DNA of 64,000 nucleotides, from the NCBI GenBank assembly GCA_963803155.1, contig CAWDMN010000050.1, positions 29,313 to 93,312 of the forward strand. Direction: 5' to 3'. This document shows, piece after piece, positions 25,237-34,385 of this stretch; position 1 is the stretch's first letter; the number at the start of each line of letters is the position of its first letter. Position numbers and translations under genes: made by a program. Below the pieces are notes generated by a model. That model was not told where the DNA came from and searched no databases. It was given only the letters and a program-made list of their open reading frames with translations. This stretch comes from CAWDMN01 sp963803155. Lineage in GTDB: Bacteria; Acidobacteriota; Terriglobia; Versatilivoradales; Versatilivoraceae.

Positions 25237-28050
25237 CTATCTTTGCACCTGGGGAACCACAAAATCATATTCGCCGGAGCCGATTTCAAACTGCGCCGTC
25301 TCTTCCCGGACACCTATCCCTCGAACCATCTCGCTCTCCTGCGCGGGACGGCCACTTTCCATGACATCTTCCAAGCGCCGCGCTGGCAATGCAACGACAG
25401 CTTTGCAGCCGATCGGGATATGTACCTTTAATTCAAATCGTGCGCCTTCTCGTTTCCAATCAGACAAGATTATGCCGCGCGGTGAATCAAATTTTGCCCT
25501 TGTCCATTGAATGTCGCCTACTGGCTGGGGGGCAATCACAATGGTTCTGAATCCCGTGGAGTCTTTATCCTGGCGGATGCCCGCCAGCCCACTGAAAAGC
25601 CATTCCATCAGATGGCCCAGCATCATGTGATTATTGGAGACATCCTCCCGCGCGGCCCACGACTCAGTCAGCGATGTTGCCCCCTTGGCAAGCTGAAAGC
25701 CGTAACCGGGCACATCCGAACGGGAATTCATATCAAAGATCACCGGAGAGTATCCGCCCTCCTCCAGAGCCTTCAGCACGAAATGAAATCCAATGTCGCC
25801 GGCGGTCAGCGCGTTTCCATTTTTACGAATCGATTGGACTAGATTTTCGACCACTTTTTCCCGGGAATCTTCAGGCGCCAATCCCAAACAATACGGCATT
25901 GCTTGAGACGTCTGGCTTCCCGTGGCATAAACACCGCTTGTAGCATCGAAGAAAGCCTCATTAAAAGTCTGTTTGATTCCAGCCGCTTGTGCTTGATATT
26001 TCCGGGCGTCTTCCTCTTTTCCCAGGATCTTCGCCATTTGGCTCAAAAGATCGAGATCATGATAATAAATGGCTGTAGCGGTCAGCCCCATCGGAGTCAA
26101 CTGGGAAGGGCCGGGAGGTTTTGGCCCAAGATCAAACCAATCGCCCAAACCGTGGGAAAGAATTCCTCCCTGGCTTTTTCCGCGCAAATACCCGACATAA
26201 GCAGTCATGACGGGATATGCCCGATCCATAGCAACAGTGTCGCCGTACCAGCGGTACATCAGCCAGGGCAGGATTACCGCGGCGCTTCCCCATTCCGGAG
26301 AATCGCGGAATCCCTCTTCAAACGGAACGAATTCTGGAGCGATGTCGGGCGCCAGCCCATTCGGAAGCGCGGAATCCAGGATGTCTCCGATCAATTTTTG
26401 GTACAAACCGTAAATGTCATAATTATAAAAAATCGAGGGTCCCATTAAATAGGCCTGTTCCAGCCAACCCAACTTTTCCCGATGCGGGCAATCGGTGGGG
26501 ACGCTGGCCAGATTGCCGCGGATTCCCCAGCGGATTAATTCAAAGATGCGATTGAAGAGATCGTTCGAACATTGAAAAGATCCGGTTTCCGCCCCCGCGT
26601 AACGGGTATGCAGCAATTGCAAATTCAACAGCAGCGGCAAATTCGAAGGAGAAGGAGATTCGCCGGACGGAACACCCCCCTCCACTTGAACATATCGTGC
26701 CCCGTAATACGTAAAACGTGGCTGCCACTTTTCTTCTCCATGGCCCTTTAGAGTATAGGCAAGAAGATAGGGTTCACCTGACGCTTTCTGGTTGATCAGG
26801 CCGTTCTTGTCCAGCAATTCTCCGGGCAGCAGGCGAATCTGTTTCCCTTTTTCGCCGCGGGTTTTGAGCCGGAGAATGCCTGAGACATTTTGTCCAAAAT
26901 CATAAACATAAATCCCTGGCTTGGGTTGAATAATTTTGACGGCAGAAAATTCCTGCATGACTTGTAGAGGACTTGCCAATTCCGGCTTTAGCGCGCCATC
27001 CGGTCCGTCCGGCATGACCACAGGCTTCCAGCCATTTTCCGCAAAGCCGGGTTGATCCCAGCCATCTTGTTCTAATTGTGCATCGTACTGTTCACCACCA
27101 TAAATACTCGAAAAGGTAATGGGAGAAGCCGAGGTTTTCCAGTCGGAATTTGAGATGATGGATTCAACCCGTCCATCTTCATACTCCAACTGCAATTTCA
27201 ACTTCACCATCGGAGAGCCAAAGGCAATGACCAGCTTCCGGTAATATTCACGATTAATGTTGAAAAAGCCATTTCCAACGATCACTCCGAGAGCATTGGG
27301 GCCCTCATGTAAAAGCTGGGTCACATTATGGATGTTGTAGAGGCAAGTTTTGGAATAAAGCGTCCAGCCTGGAGCCAGGAACTCATTTCCCACTTTGGCG
27401 CCGTTGAGGGACGCTTCATAGTGGCCCAACCCGCTGATGAACAGCAGCGCCCGCGTCAACCCTGGCCGGATTTCAAACTCCCGCCGAAAAAGCGGCACAA
27501 TAGAGCGCCTTTTCGCGATTGTCCCCAGGTTATCGCCATTTCCATGCACGCCGGGAATCTGCCTGAGCGCAGCAGGGAGCGCCTCATATCCAATCCAGCG
27601 AGCCCCCATCCATTGGTCTGGATTCAGTGCAGTCACAAAGGAAGCCGCTTCGCTCCAACCACCATGGTTCCCTCCCCTATCCCAAACCCGCGCTTTCCAA
27701 TAATATTCCTTCCCCCCCATCAGAGAATTCCCCTGATAAGGAATCTGCATGTTTTCAGAACCTTCGATTCTTCCGGAGCGCCAAAGGTCCGGTTCATTCT
27801 GATTCAGCAATTGCCAGGAACTGGCTAGAGCAATCTCCCAAGCCGTCTGCGTTTCGCCGCGACGAGCGGAGCGCAATTGCCAGCTAAAATGAAGGTGGTC
27901 CGGATCCACGCCTCGAGGTTCCGAACGGCATTCACATTTGAGTTGTAGGATCTGGATCTGGCTTTCCGCCGAACCAAAAGAGCCAAGGCTCATCATGCCC
28001 AAAAACAACCAGCTCAACCAAACCAAGACTCGCCTCGAAGTTGCTATCAT
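25237..28050 (-). CDS. Alpha-L-rhamnosidase (GH78)
   Basis: This 937-residue enzyme has an N-terminal signal segment (residues 1-28). It shows the GH78 multi-domain layout: a fibronectin-like domain (WQLRSARRGETQTAWEI, to about 130), beta-sandwich domains with RREFEIRPGLTRALLFISGLGHYEASLNG, and the (alpha/alpha)6 catalytic barrel (about 480-830) with TDCPHREKLGWLEQ and TSLTESWAARED. A C-terminal beta domain closes it. GH78 releases terminal L-rhamnose from rhamnogalacturonan, flavonoid glycosides or other polysaccharides. It is the last gene of a probable operon, 35 bp after the GH4 gene. Confidence 0.92.
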   Translation of the reverse strand: MIATSRRVLVWLSWLFLGMMSLGSFGSAESQIQILQLKCECRSEPRGVDPDHLHFSWQLRSARRGETQTAWEIALASSWQLLNQNEPDLWRSGRIEGSENMQIPYQGNSLMGGKEYYWKARVWDRGGNHGGWSEAASFVTALNPDQWMGARWIGYEALPAALRQIPGVHGNGDNLGTIAKRRSIVPLFRREFEIRPGLTRALLFISGLGHYEASLNGAKVGNEFLAPGWTLYSKTCLYNIHNVTQLLHEGPNALGVIVGNGFFNINREYYRKLVIAFGSPMVKLKLQLEYEDGRVESIISNSDWKTSASPITFSSIYGGEQYDAQLEQDGWDQPGFAENGWKPVVMPDGPDGALKPELASPLQVMQEFSAVKIIQPKPGIYVYDFGQNVSGILRLKTRGEKGKQIRLLPGELLDKNGLINQKASGEPYLLAYTLKGHGEEKWQPRFTYYGARYVQVEGGVPSGESPSPSNLPLLLNLQLLHTRYAGAETGSFQCSNDLFNRIFELIRWGIRGNLASVPTDCPHREKLGWLEQAYLMGPSIFYNYDIYGLYQKLIGDILDSALPNGLAPDIAPEFVPFEEGFRDSPEWGSAAVILPWLMYRWYGDTVAMDRAYPVMTAYVGYLRGKSQGGILSHGLGDWFDLGPKPPGPSQLTPMGLTATAIYYHDLDLLSQMAKILGKEEDARKYQAQAAGIKQTFNEAFFDATSGVYATGSQTSQAMPYCLGLAPEDSREKVVENLVQSIRKNGNALTAGDIGFHFVLKALEEGGYSPVIFDMNSRSDVPGYGFQLAKGATSLTESWAAREDVSNNHMMLGHLMEWLFSGLAGIRQDKDSTGFRTIVIAPQPVGDIQWTRAKFDSPRGIILSDWKREGARFELKVHIPIGCKAVVALPARRLEDVMESGRPAQESEMVRGIGVREETAQFEIGSGEYDFVVPQVQR

Positions 28051-28085
28051 ATATTTTATGGAATCTCCCTATCTGTAGCCACTGT

Positions 28086-29588
28086 TCAGGCAAATTGAGG
28101 CAAATGTTCCGCCTGAGCTTTTAACAGCGCCTCAGCCAATTTTTCCGCAGTACCATAATCGCTGACTCCGCCATCGAGGATCAGCGCCTCCACCATCACC
28201 TTGCGATTCCCGGTCAAAGCAGCTTCCACCGCGGCTTCTACGACCGCAATCCGCCGGAGCAACACCGCGGCCAATGGCGCGGAAATTTCCCCCACCGGCA
28301 GCGTGGCCATTCCTTCCTGAGTCGTCACAGCAGGAACTTCCAATATGGAATCAAAAGGAAGGCTGGGGACAGCCCCACGATTGGGAACATTTACAGCATA
28401 TTCCTGGCGACGGTCATAGTAGAAGTTGGAGAGGATATCCATCGTCTGCATATGCTCCCCTTCCGTGGCCTCCAGCCGTTTTGGATCAATGGGGCCTGTT
28501 TCCTTGGCAAGGTTTATCGTTTCATCGTAAATCTTGTCGCCAGCGGCGATGGTGCGCTCAAAGGAATAAGCATCAACCCCCAGAGTGGAACCGTAGTATT
28601 TGCCTCCGGGAAAACGTTCCGGAAAATATTCCGTAACATGGCGGTCCATGGGCGCCGGAAAGGCGCCGAATTCATCAAAGAGTTCCTAACTGAATGGATG
28701 CGTCAACAACTCGGGATGGTTCGACTGGCCAAATGGAGAGGCCCAGCTCGTCCGATCAATTCCATTGTGCCGCCGTTCCGCCAGTTTGGCGCGAACCAAT
28801 GGCCAAGCGTCTTTCCCTTCAGAACGAAGCTCGGTAATCCACGTCAAATGGTTAAGACCGACCCAGCGCGCAGTCACGTTTTTGGGTGGAAGCCCCGCAA
28901 AATTGGCGAGGTATCGCACCGTCTCTTCCGTCCCCATGCAAAGACCCAATGGACGCACATTCGTTTTTTTCCAGAGAGCCCGGACGATCATTGGCATGGG
29001 GTTGGAATAATTAATAAACCTGGCTTCCGGGCAAAGGCGTTGGGCATCCTTAGCAATGTCGATCATCGGAGGAATCATCCGCATGGCCCGCGAGACTCCG
29101 CCGGGCATGACCGAATCGCCTACTGGCTGATTAATCCCGAATTTGCGCGGCACAAAAACGTCCTGTTCCCACGCGCGGCGACTGCCCACGCCGATGGTGC
29201 AGACCACAATCGTCGCGCCGGAAAGGACTTCCTTGCGATCGACCGTCGCCGTGATCTTGGCCGGATTTTTGGCGCTGAGCATATAGCGGCGAACCAATTT
29301 ATCGGTAGCTTCCAGGATGACGGGATTAATGTCCACCAATGCGATTTCCCACTCTCCTTCGGGACGGCGGTTGATCCAGTCGATGATGATCCCTTGCGTA
29401 AACATGGCGCTGCCGGCGCCAATCATCACCATTTTCTGTTTGGGAGGATTGTTGAAATCCTTCCGGACAGCGGCCGTGCCGGACGCCGCTAGCCGTTCCG
29501 ATCCCCTCGCCTCCCCCCGCGCTATGTCAGCAATTCCCCCAGCCGCGGCTGCGATTACCATGGTTTTTAGAGCATTGCGTCGATTCAT
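28086..29588 (-). pseudogene. GH4-family NAD-dependent glycosidase interrupted by an in-frame TAG
   Basis: The start at 29588 has GGAGG 7 bases upstream and a Tat-type leader (MNRRNALKTMVIAAAAGG). The Rossmann motif MIGAGSAMFTQG, SNPMPM, GLCMGTEET and GLNHLTWI identify family GH4, which uses NAD and a divalent metal and acts on alpha-linked sugars including galacturonides. Codon 301 is TAG (28686-28688, minus strand), yet the same frame continues without gap into ELFDEFGAFPAPMDRHVTEYFPE and the family C-terminus, 500 codons in all. The gene is probably a recent nonsense mutant or a base-call error. Readthrough cannot be judged from DNA. Confidence 0.88.
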
Positions 29589-29657
29589 GCCAATTCCTCC
29601 AGCAGATTTTAGTTCGCAAGATTGATATTCGAATTGCATGCCGTTCAGGTGCGACGA

Positions 29658-30461
29658 TCACTGTGCGGCGTGAACATGGTTACCCACGCGCCGCATCCAA
29701 GCCAACTCGCCTTCGTCCATGGGCCCCCGATCCAATGCCGCAAACACCTCGTTTAGCTGCTCCCGGTTGGCGGGGCCCGCAAGACAAAGGTCCACGCATG
29801 GCTGAGAAAGAACAAAACGATAACAGTCGCTGGCTGTAGGGGTGTTTTCTCCTGGCGGCATTTTGCCCGGCTTGAGTAATTGTCCCCAACGGGTAGCTGT
29901 ATAGCTAATCGTTCCGGGACGATTGCTCCTCTCCAGATAAGGAAAAATTTGAGTCTCCGCTCCCCGATGAGCCGCATTGTAGCGGAACATCAATATGTCG
30001 AATACGCCTTCCTCGATATATTGGCGAAACGCCAGACGATTATGGCAAGAAACCGCCAGGAAACGTATCTTCCCCTGTTCGCGAAGCCGCTGTGCTGCCT
30101 CCAAAACCCGAGGAGATGGATTGTGATTGTGCCAGCCCAACAACAAAACCTCCGCCTGTTGGAGCCGCAGGTCTCGCAAGGCCCGTTCTACGCTGCTTTT
30201 CAGAAGTCCCGCAAAACGGGAATAGCTCTGAATGACCACGGTCAGATCCTCCCGTTTTTGGCGGGCCAACCGCCGAATCCCTTCTCCGAAGCTTTTTTTC
30301 CGCATGGAACCCCAGTAGAAATAATTGACTCCCCTCTCGTGATAAGCGGCTTCCAACCCGTCAGCATCGATTCCATAAGACGCCGCCAATCCAATCCGGC
30401 TGACCTGCAGCCCGGTGCGCCCCAGTGTGACTCTTCGATGAAAGTCAGTATTTTGTGCCAT
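29658..30461 (-). CDS. Aldo/keto reductase-like protein lacking the canonical catalytic residues
   Basis: The start at 30461 has GGAGG 8 bases upstream. The 267-residue protein shows AKR landmarks: LGRTGLQVSRIGLAASYG, SSVERALRDLRLQQAEVLLLGWHN, LREQGKIRFLAVSCHNRLAF and FRYNAAHRGAE. The segment that normally holds Asp and Tyr of the tetrad reads GVNYFYWGS, and the Lys position reads VVIQSY, so Asp and Lys appear lost while a His-rich WHNHN remains. The protein may have changed chemistry or bind sugars. It is the first gene of a likely operon with GH4 (69-bp gap) and GH78. Confidence 0.8.
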   Translation of the reverse strand: MAQNTDFHRRVTLGRTGLQVSRIGLAASYGIDADGLEAAYHERGVNYFYWGSMRKKSFGEGIRRLARQKREDLTVVIQSYSRFAGLLKSSVERALRDLRLQQAEVLLLGWHNHNPSPRVLEAAQRLREQGKIRFLAVSCHNRLAFRQYIEEGVFDILMFRYNAAHRGAETQIFPYLERSNRPGTISYTATRWGQLLKPGKMPPGENTPTASDCYRFVLSQPCVDLCLAGPANREQLNEVFAALDRGPMDEGELAWMRRVGNHVHAAQ

Positions 30462-30591
30462 CGTTAAGACCTCCATGTTTTGTGGACGGTGAAGATCGGA
30501 GACGAAACTGCATCGATTTGCGAGCCAATCTGAAACAAGCGTGACTACTCAGGTGGTAGCCAAAAGCCAGCATTCAATAGTCAGAATGAAC

Positions 30592-30693
30592 ATGCCAGCA
30601 GCGATATTTGATGCCCTTGTGGCGTGGCAAAAGGCTCATAAGTTTTTGGCGCAATCTTTTAGAGGCCTATTCGTCGGCCATCCTGGATTCTGA
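30592..30693 (+). pseudogene. Fragment of a four-helix-bundle (23S rRNA intervening-sequence type) gene
   Basis: The 34-codon frame starts MPAAIFDALVAWQKAHKFL, resembling the opening helix of the small four-helix-bundle proteins originally found in 23S rRNA intervening sequences (FEDLxxWQKAxEL pattern). It then loses resemblance after about residue 23 and stops at 30691. It is most likely a truncated relic. The match is short, so confidence is low. Confidence 0.35.
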
Positions 30694-31609
30694 CTCCTGA
30701 ATTCTGTCTACCTGTGTAGTTACGCACATGCAATAAGAAAGGTAAGTGGAGGCTGAAATAAAAGCAATTCTATTCTAATAAATAATCCAGACATTTCCAG
30801 TGGGAAAATCCAAGATAGAGCGAATATTGCCCCATAGGCAGTCCATGTTATCTGCTTTAAAAGCCAATTCCCGTGTCCTCAGTCCGAAAAAGCTCTTCCA
30901 GCAGGCTTTTCATCCGGAGCGGGAAAGTAGGAGGGTTTTTTTTGCCTCCAAAGTTGCTCCCCTACAACGGGTCGCAATTAAAAATGAGATGAACAAGGAT
31001 GAGTCTTTGACGCTGGGGGAGAGGAAATATCTTCGGAATGGAGTAGATGCGCATGCGATCACCGTCTCCTCGCAGCGATACTAAGGTCGCCGGACCGCAG
31101 TCCGCTTTGCACTATATGTCCTCCGCCGTTCGAATCCTCTCTACCTTTTGATCGTACCCACCATCTTTGGAGAGCAATTGAAAATGAAAGGAACCATTTA
31201 GAGTGAGGCCGCAGGACAAGTGGAAATCTTGAGTTTGGATAATTCCTCTCACTTTTAATTGCCCCTCCTATTCGGGTGTGATTCAAAGTGCGACCGAGTG
31301 AACCAAGTAGCGTTGATCGGCTGAGCTGAGCAATAGTCGGGAGGGTGAGGCTTCCGCTTGGGCGGACTCCGCCTGCCGAACCGGTCTGGGCAGAGATGGC
31401 ATACACGGATGGCTCGCCCTCCTGCGCATTCCATCCCTCGGCGCACTCTCAATCCTGCCCCACTTTTATTTTCCCCTCCTTTTTCGGACATTTTTGATTG
31501 TTGGGTTTTTTACGGCATAATGATAATTTATAAAACTGTGCAGATTTGATGCAAAAAATGAATAACACTCGACTTAATGCAACCTCCGTCACCTGAAAGG
31601 AAAATGGCC
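30694..31609. other. Long intergenic region before the PDH operon
   Basis: No convincing coding region was found. A plus-strand frame at about 30800-31084 has no recognisable domain and no clear ribosome-binding site. The stretch contains GAATTC/GATTCTG-type repeat words (about 30684-30710). It presumably contains the aceE promoter, but no unambiguous -35/-10 pair was found. AAAGGA at 31596-31601 serves the aceE start. Confidence 0.45.
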
Positions 31610-34282
31610 ATGGAGAGCAATCTTCCAAAAGAATTCGAACTCGAATCCCTGGAGACCCGCGAATGGATTGACTCATTGGATTATGTGCTGGAGGAAAGCG
31701 GTCCGGAACGCGTCAAGAACCTGCTCCGGCAAATGCAAGTTTACGCACAATCCAAGGGAGTGAAATTCCCCTTCACGGCCAATACCCCGTACATCAACAC
31801 CATTGCGGCAGACAAGCAGGCCCGTTTCCCGGGCAGCCGCGAAATTGAGCGCCGCATCAAAAGCCTGATCCGCTGGAATGCCATGGCAATGGTGGTCCGC
31901 GCCAACCGTGAATCTCCGGGAATAGGCGGACACATTTCCACCTATGCTTCAGCGGCCACGCTTTATGAAGTTGGATTCAACCATTTTTTCCGCGGCCGGG
32001 ACGCCAATGGGAACAAGGATTTGCTCTATTTCCAGGGCCACGCAGCTCCCGGAATCTATGCCCGGGCATTCATGGAAGGCCGGCTCACCACTGAACAGTT
32101 GGAAAATTTTCGCCGGGAATTGGCGCCTGGTGGCGGGCTCTCGTCGTATCCGCATCCCTGGCTCATGCCGAGTTTCTGGTCGTTCCCCACGGTATCGATG
32201 GGATTGGGGCCAATCCAAGCCATTTATCAGGCTCGCTTCATCCGCTACCTGGAGGATCGGGGATTGAAAACCCCTTCCGACCACAAAGTCTGGGCTTTCG
32301 TGGGAGACGGTGAAACCGATGAGCCGGAAACTTTGGGAGCAATCACCCTGGCCTCCCGGGAAAAACTCGACAATCTAATCTTTGTGATCAACTGCAACCT
32401 GCAGAGGCTCGACGGCCCGGTCCGCGGCAACGGCAAAATCATTCAGGAACTGGAAGCTGCCTTCCGCGGTGCAGGCTGGAATGTGATCAAAGTAATATGG
32501 GGGAGCGATTGGGATCCCTTGCTGGAAAAGGATCATGACGGCTTATTGGTCAGGCGCATGGAGGAGGTGGTCGACGGGGAATATCAGAAATATTCCGTCG
32601 AACCTGGCGACTATACCCGGCAGCACTTTTTCACCAAGTACCCCGAACTGTTGAAAATGGTGGAGCATATGACCGACGAACAGATCCGCAAACTGCGCCG
32701 TGGCGGCCATGACCCGGAAAAAGTATATGCCGCCTTCAACGCAGCCGTGGAACATCAAGGCTCGCCCACCGTAATCCTCGCCAAGACGATTAAGGGATAT
32801 GGTCTGGCGGAAAGCGGGGAAGGCAAAAACATCACTCACCAGCAAAAAAAGCTAAATGAAGAGGAATTGCGCGAATTTCGCACCCGCTTCAACATTCCCA
32901 TTTCCGACGAGGAAGTTTCCAAAGCCCCCTTCTATCGGCCTCCGGAAGACAGCCTGGAAATGAAGTACCTGAGAGAACGACGGGAAAAACTGGGTGGTTA
33001 TGTTCCCACTCGCGATATCGCCACCGATCCGGTGAAAACGCCTCCGCTGGCCATCTTCAATGAATTCTTCGAGGGAACCGCCGGCCGCGAGGTTTCCACC
33101 ACGATGGTTTTCGTGCGAATTCTCTCAAAACTGCTTCGGGAGAAGGAGATCGGCAATCTGATCGTCCCCATCGTCCCCGATGAAGCGCGCACCTTCGGCA
33201 TGGAATCGCTTTTTCGCGCCGTCGGTATTTATTCTCACGTCGGCCAATTGTATGAACCGGTGGATGCCTCGACCTTGCTTTATTACAAAGAAGCCAAGGA
33301 TGGGCAGATTCTTGAAGAGGGAATTAATGAGGCCGGGGCGCTCTCCTCATTCATCGCCGCGGGAACAGCTTACGCAAACCACGGAGTCAATACGATCCCC
33401 TTCTACATCTATTACTCCATGTTTGGTTTCCAGCGGATTGGCGACCTCATCTGGGCCGCGGGTGACATGCGCTGCCGCGGCTTCCTAATTGGTGGCACCG
33501 CTGGACGCACCACCCTGGCGGGCGAAGGATTGCAGCATCAGGATGGCAACAGTCATTTGCTGGCCTATCCAATCCCCAACCTGATGGCCTACGATCCTGC
33601 CTTTGCTTATGAGTTGGCCGTTATTATTCACGACGGGATTCGCCGGATGTACGAAAAGCAGGAGTCCATTTTTTATTACTTGACGGTCATGAATGAGAAT
33701 TACTCGCAGCCACACATGCCGGAAGGAGTGGAAGAAGGGATCTTGAAGGGCATGTATAAATTCCGTTCCACTGCGCATAACGATTATACGCGGAGAGCTC
33801 AGCTGTTTGGCAGTGGCGCCATCCTGAACGAGGTCATCCGGGCGCAGGAGATCCTGGAAGACAAATACCAGGTGGGGACGGACATTTGGAGCATTACCAG
33901 CTACAAAGAACTTTATAAGGATGGACATGAGGTGGAACGTTGGAACACTTTACATCCCGATCAGCCCAAAACCACTTTTGTCACGGAATGCCTGAAGGAT
34001 GCTCCCGGCGTTTTTGTGGCTGCTTCCGATTATGTGAAGGCTTTGCCCGATTCCATTTCGCGGTGGTTCCCGCGGCATTTGATTTCCCTGGGAACTGACG
34101 GTTTTGGCCGAAGCGAATCCCGCAAAGCTCTCCGCCATTTCTTTGAAGTGGACACGGAATTTGTAGTGCTCGCGACCCTCGCGGCGCTGCACAAAGAAGG
34201 GAAGCTGGATCTGGCTACGCTGGAACAGGCGATAAAGGAGATGGAAATCGACCCTTCCCGGCCCAATCCCATGACTGTTTGA
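31610..34282 (+). CDS. aceE: Pyruvate dehydrogenase E1 component, homodimeric type
   Basis: The start at 31610 is chosen because AAAGGA lies 8 bases upstream; ATGs at 31577 and 31604 are possible. The 890-residue product matches the single-chain bacterial E1 length. The thiamine diphosphate motif is GDGETDEP (Gly232 to Pro239), ending further on with FVINCNLQRLDGPV. Other landmarks are GHISTYASAATLYEVGFNHF, EDGLQHQDG-like GEGLQHQDGNSH, and GVFVAASDYVKALPDS near the C-terminus. It decarboxylates pyruvate and reductively acetylates the lipoyl arm of E2. The genes aceF and lpd follow on the same strand. Confidence 0.96.
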   Translation: MESNLPKEFELESLETREWIDSLDYVLEESGPERVKNLLRQMQVYAQSKGVKFPFTANTPYINTIAADKQARFPGSREIERRIKSLIRWNAMAMVVRANRESPGIGGHISTYASAATLYEVGFNHFFRGRDANGNKDLLYFQGHAAPGIYARAFMEGRLTTEQLENFRRELAPGGGLSSYPHPWLMPSFWSFPTVSMGLGPIQAIYQARFIRYLEDRGLKTPSDHKVWAFVGDGETDEPETLGAITLASREKLDNLIFVINCNLQRLDGPVRGNGKIIQELEAAFRGAGWNVIKVIWGSDWDPLLEKDHDGLLVRRMEEVVDGEYQKYSVEPGDYTRQHFFTKYPELLKMVEHMTDEQIRKLRRGGHDPEKVYAAFNAAVEHQGSPTVILAKTIKGYGLAESGEGKNITHQQKKLNEEELREFRTRFNIPISDEEVSKAPFYRPPEDSLEMKYLRERREKLGGYVPTRDIATDPVKTPPLAIFNEFFEGTAGREVSTTMVFVRILSKLLREKEIGNLIVPIVPDEARTFGMESLFRAVGIYSHVGQLYEPVDASTLLYYKEAKDGQILEEGINEAGALSSFIAAGTAYANHGVNTIPFYIYYSMFGFQRIGDLIWAAGDMRCRGFLIGGTAGRTTLAGEGLQHQDGNSHLLAYPIPNLMAYDPAFAYELAVIIHDGIRRMYEKQESIFYYLTVMNENYSQPHMPEGVEEGILKGMYKFRSTAHNDYTRRAQLFGSGAILNEVIRAQEILEDKYQVGTDIWSITSYKELYKDGHEVERWNTLHPDQPKTTFVTECLKDAPGVFVAASDYVKALPDSISRWFPRHLISLGTDGFGRSESRKALRHFFEVDTEFVVLATLAALHKEGKLDLATLEQAIKEMEIDPSRPNPMTV

Positions 34283-34289
34283 ACATTCT

Positions 34290-34336
34290 GAATTTTGAAT
34301 TGAGAACTGGAGGAAAGGATCGGCAATTCAAAATTC
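34290..34336 (+). other. 13-bp inverted repeat between aceE and aceF
   Basis: GAATTTTGAATTG (34290-34302) is exactly complementary to CAATTCAAAATTC (34324-34336) with a 21-nt loop, starting 7 bp after the aceE stop. The stem is A/T-rich and has no U-run, so it is more likely an mRNA processing or stability element, or a dispersed repeat, than a terminator. Confidence 0.55.
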
Positions 34337-34385
34337 CGAAATCACAATTCATAATTCCTATACTGCTCTCAAAGGATTGCCGCTT

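Noticed and set aside
30800..31084. 94-codon frame in the gap before aceE
   Set aside because: No recognisable family, no ribosome-binding site, and composition like non-coding sequence.
31120..31150. GTTCGAATC resembling a tRNA T-arm
   Set aside because: No matching acceptor stem, D-arm or anticodon arm could be built around it.
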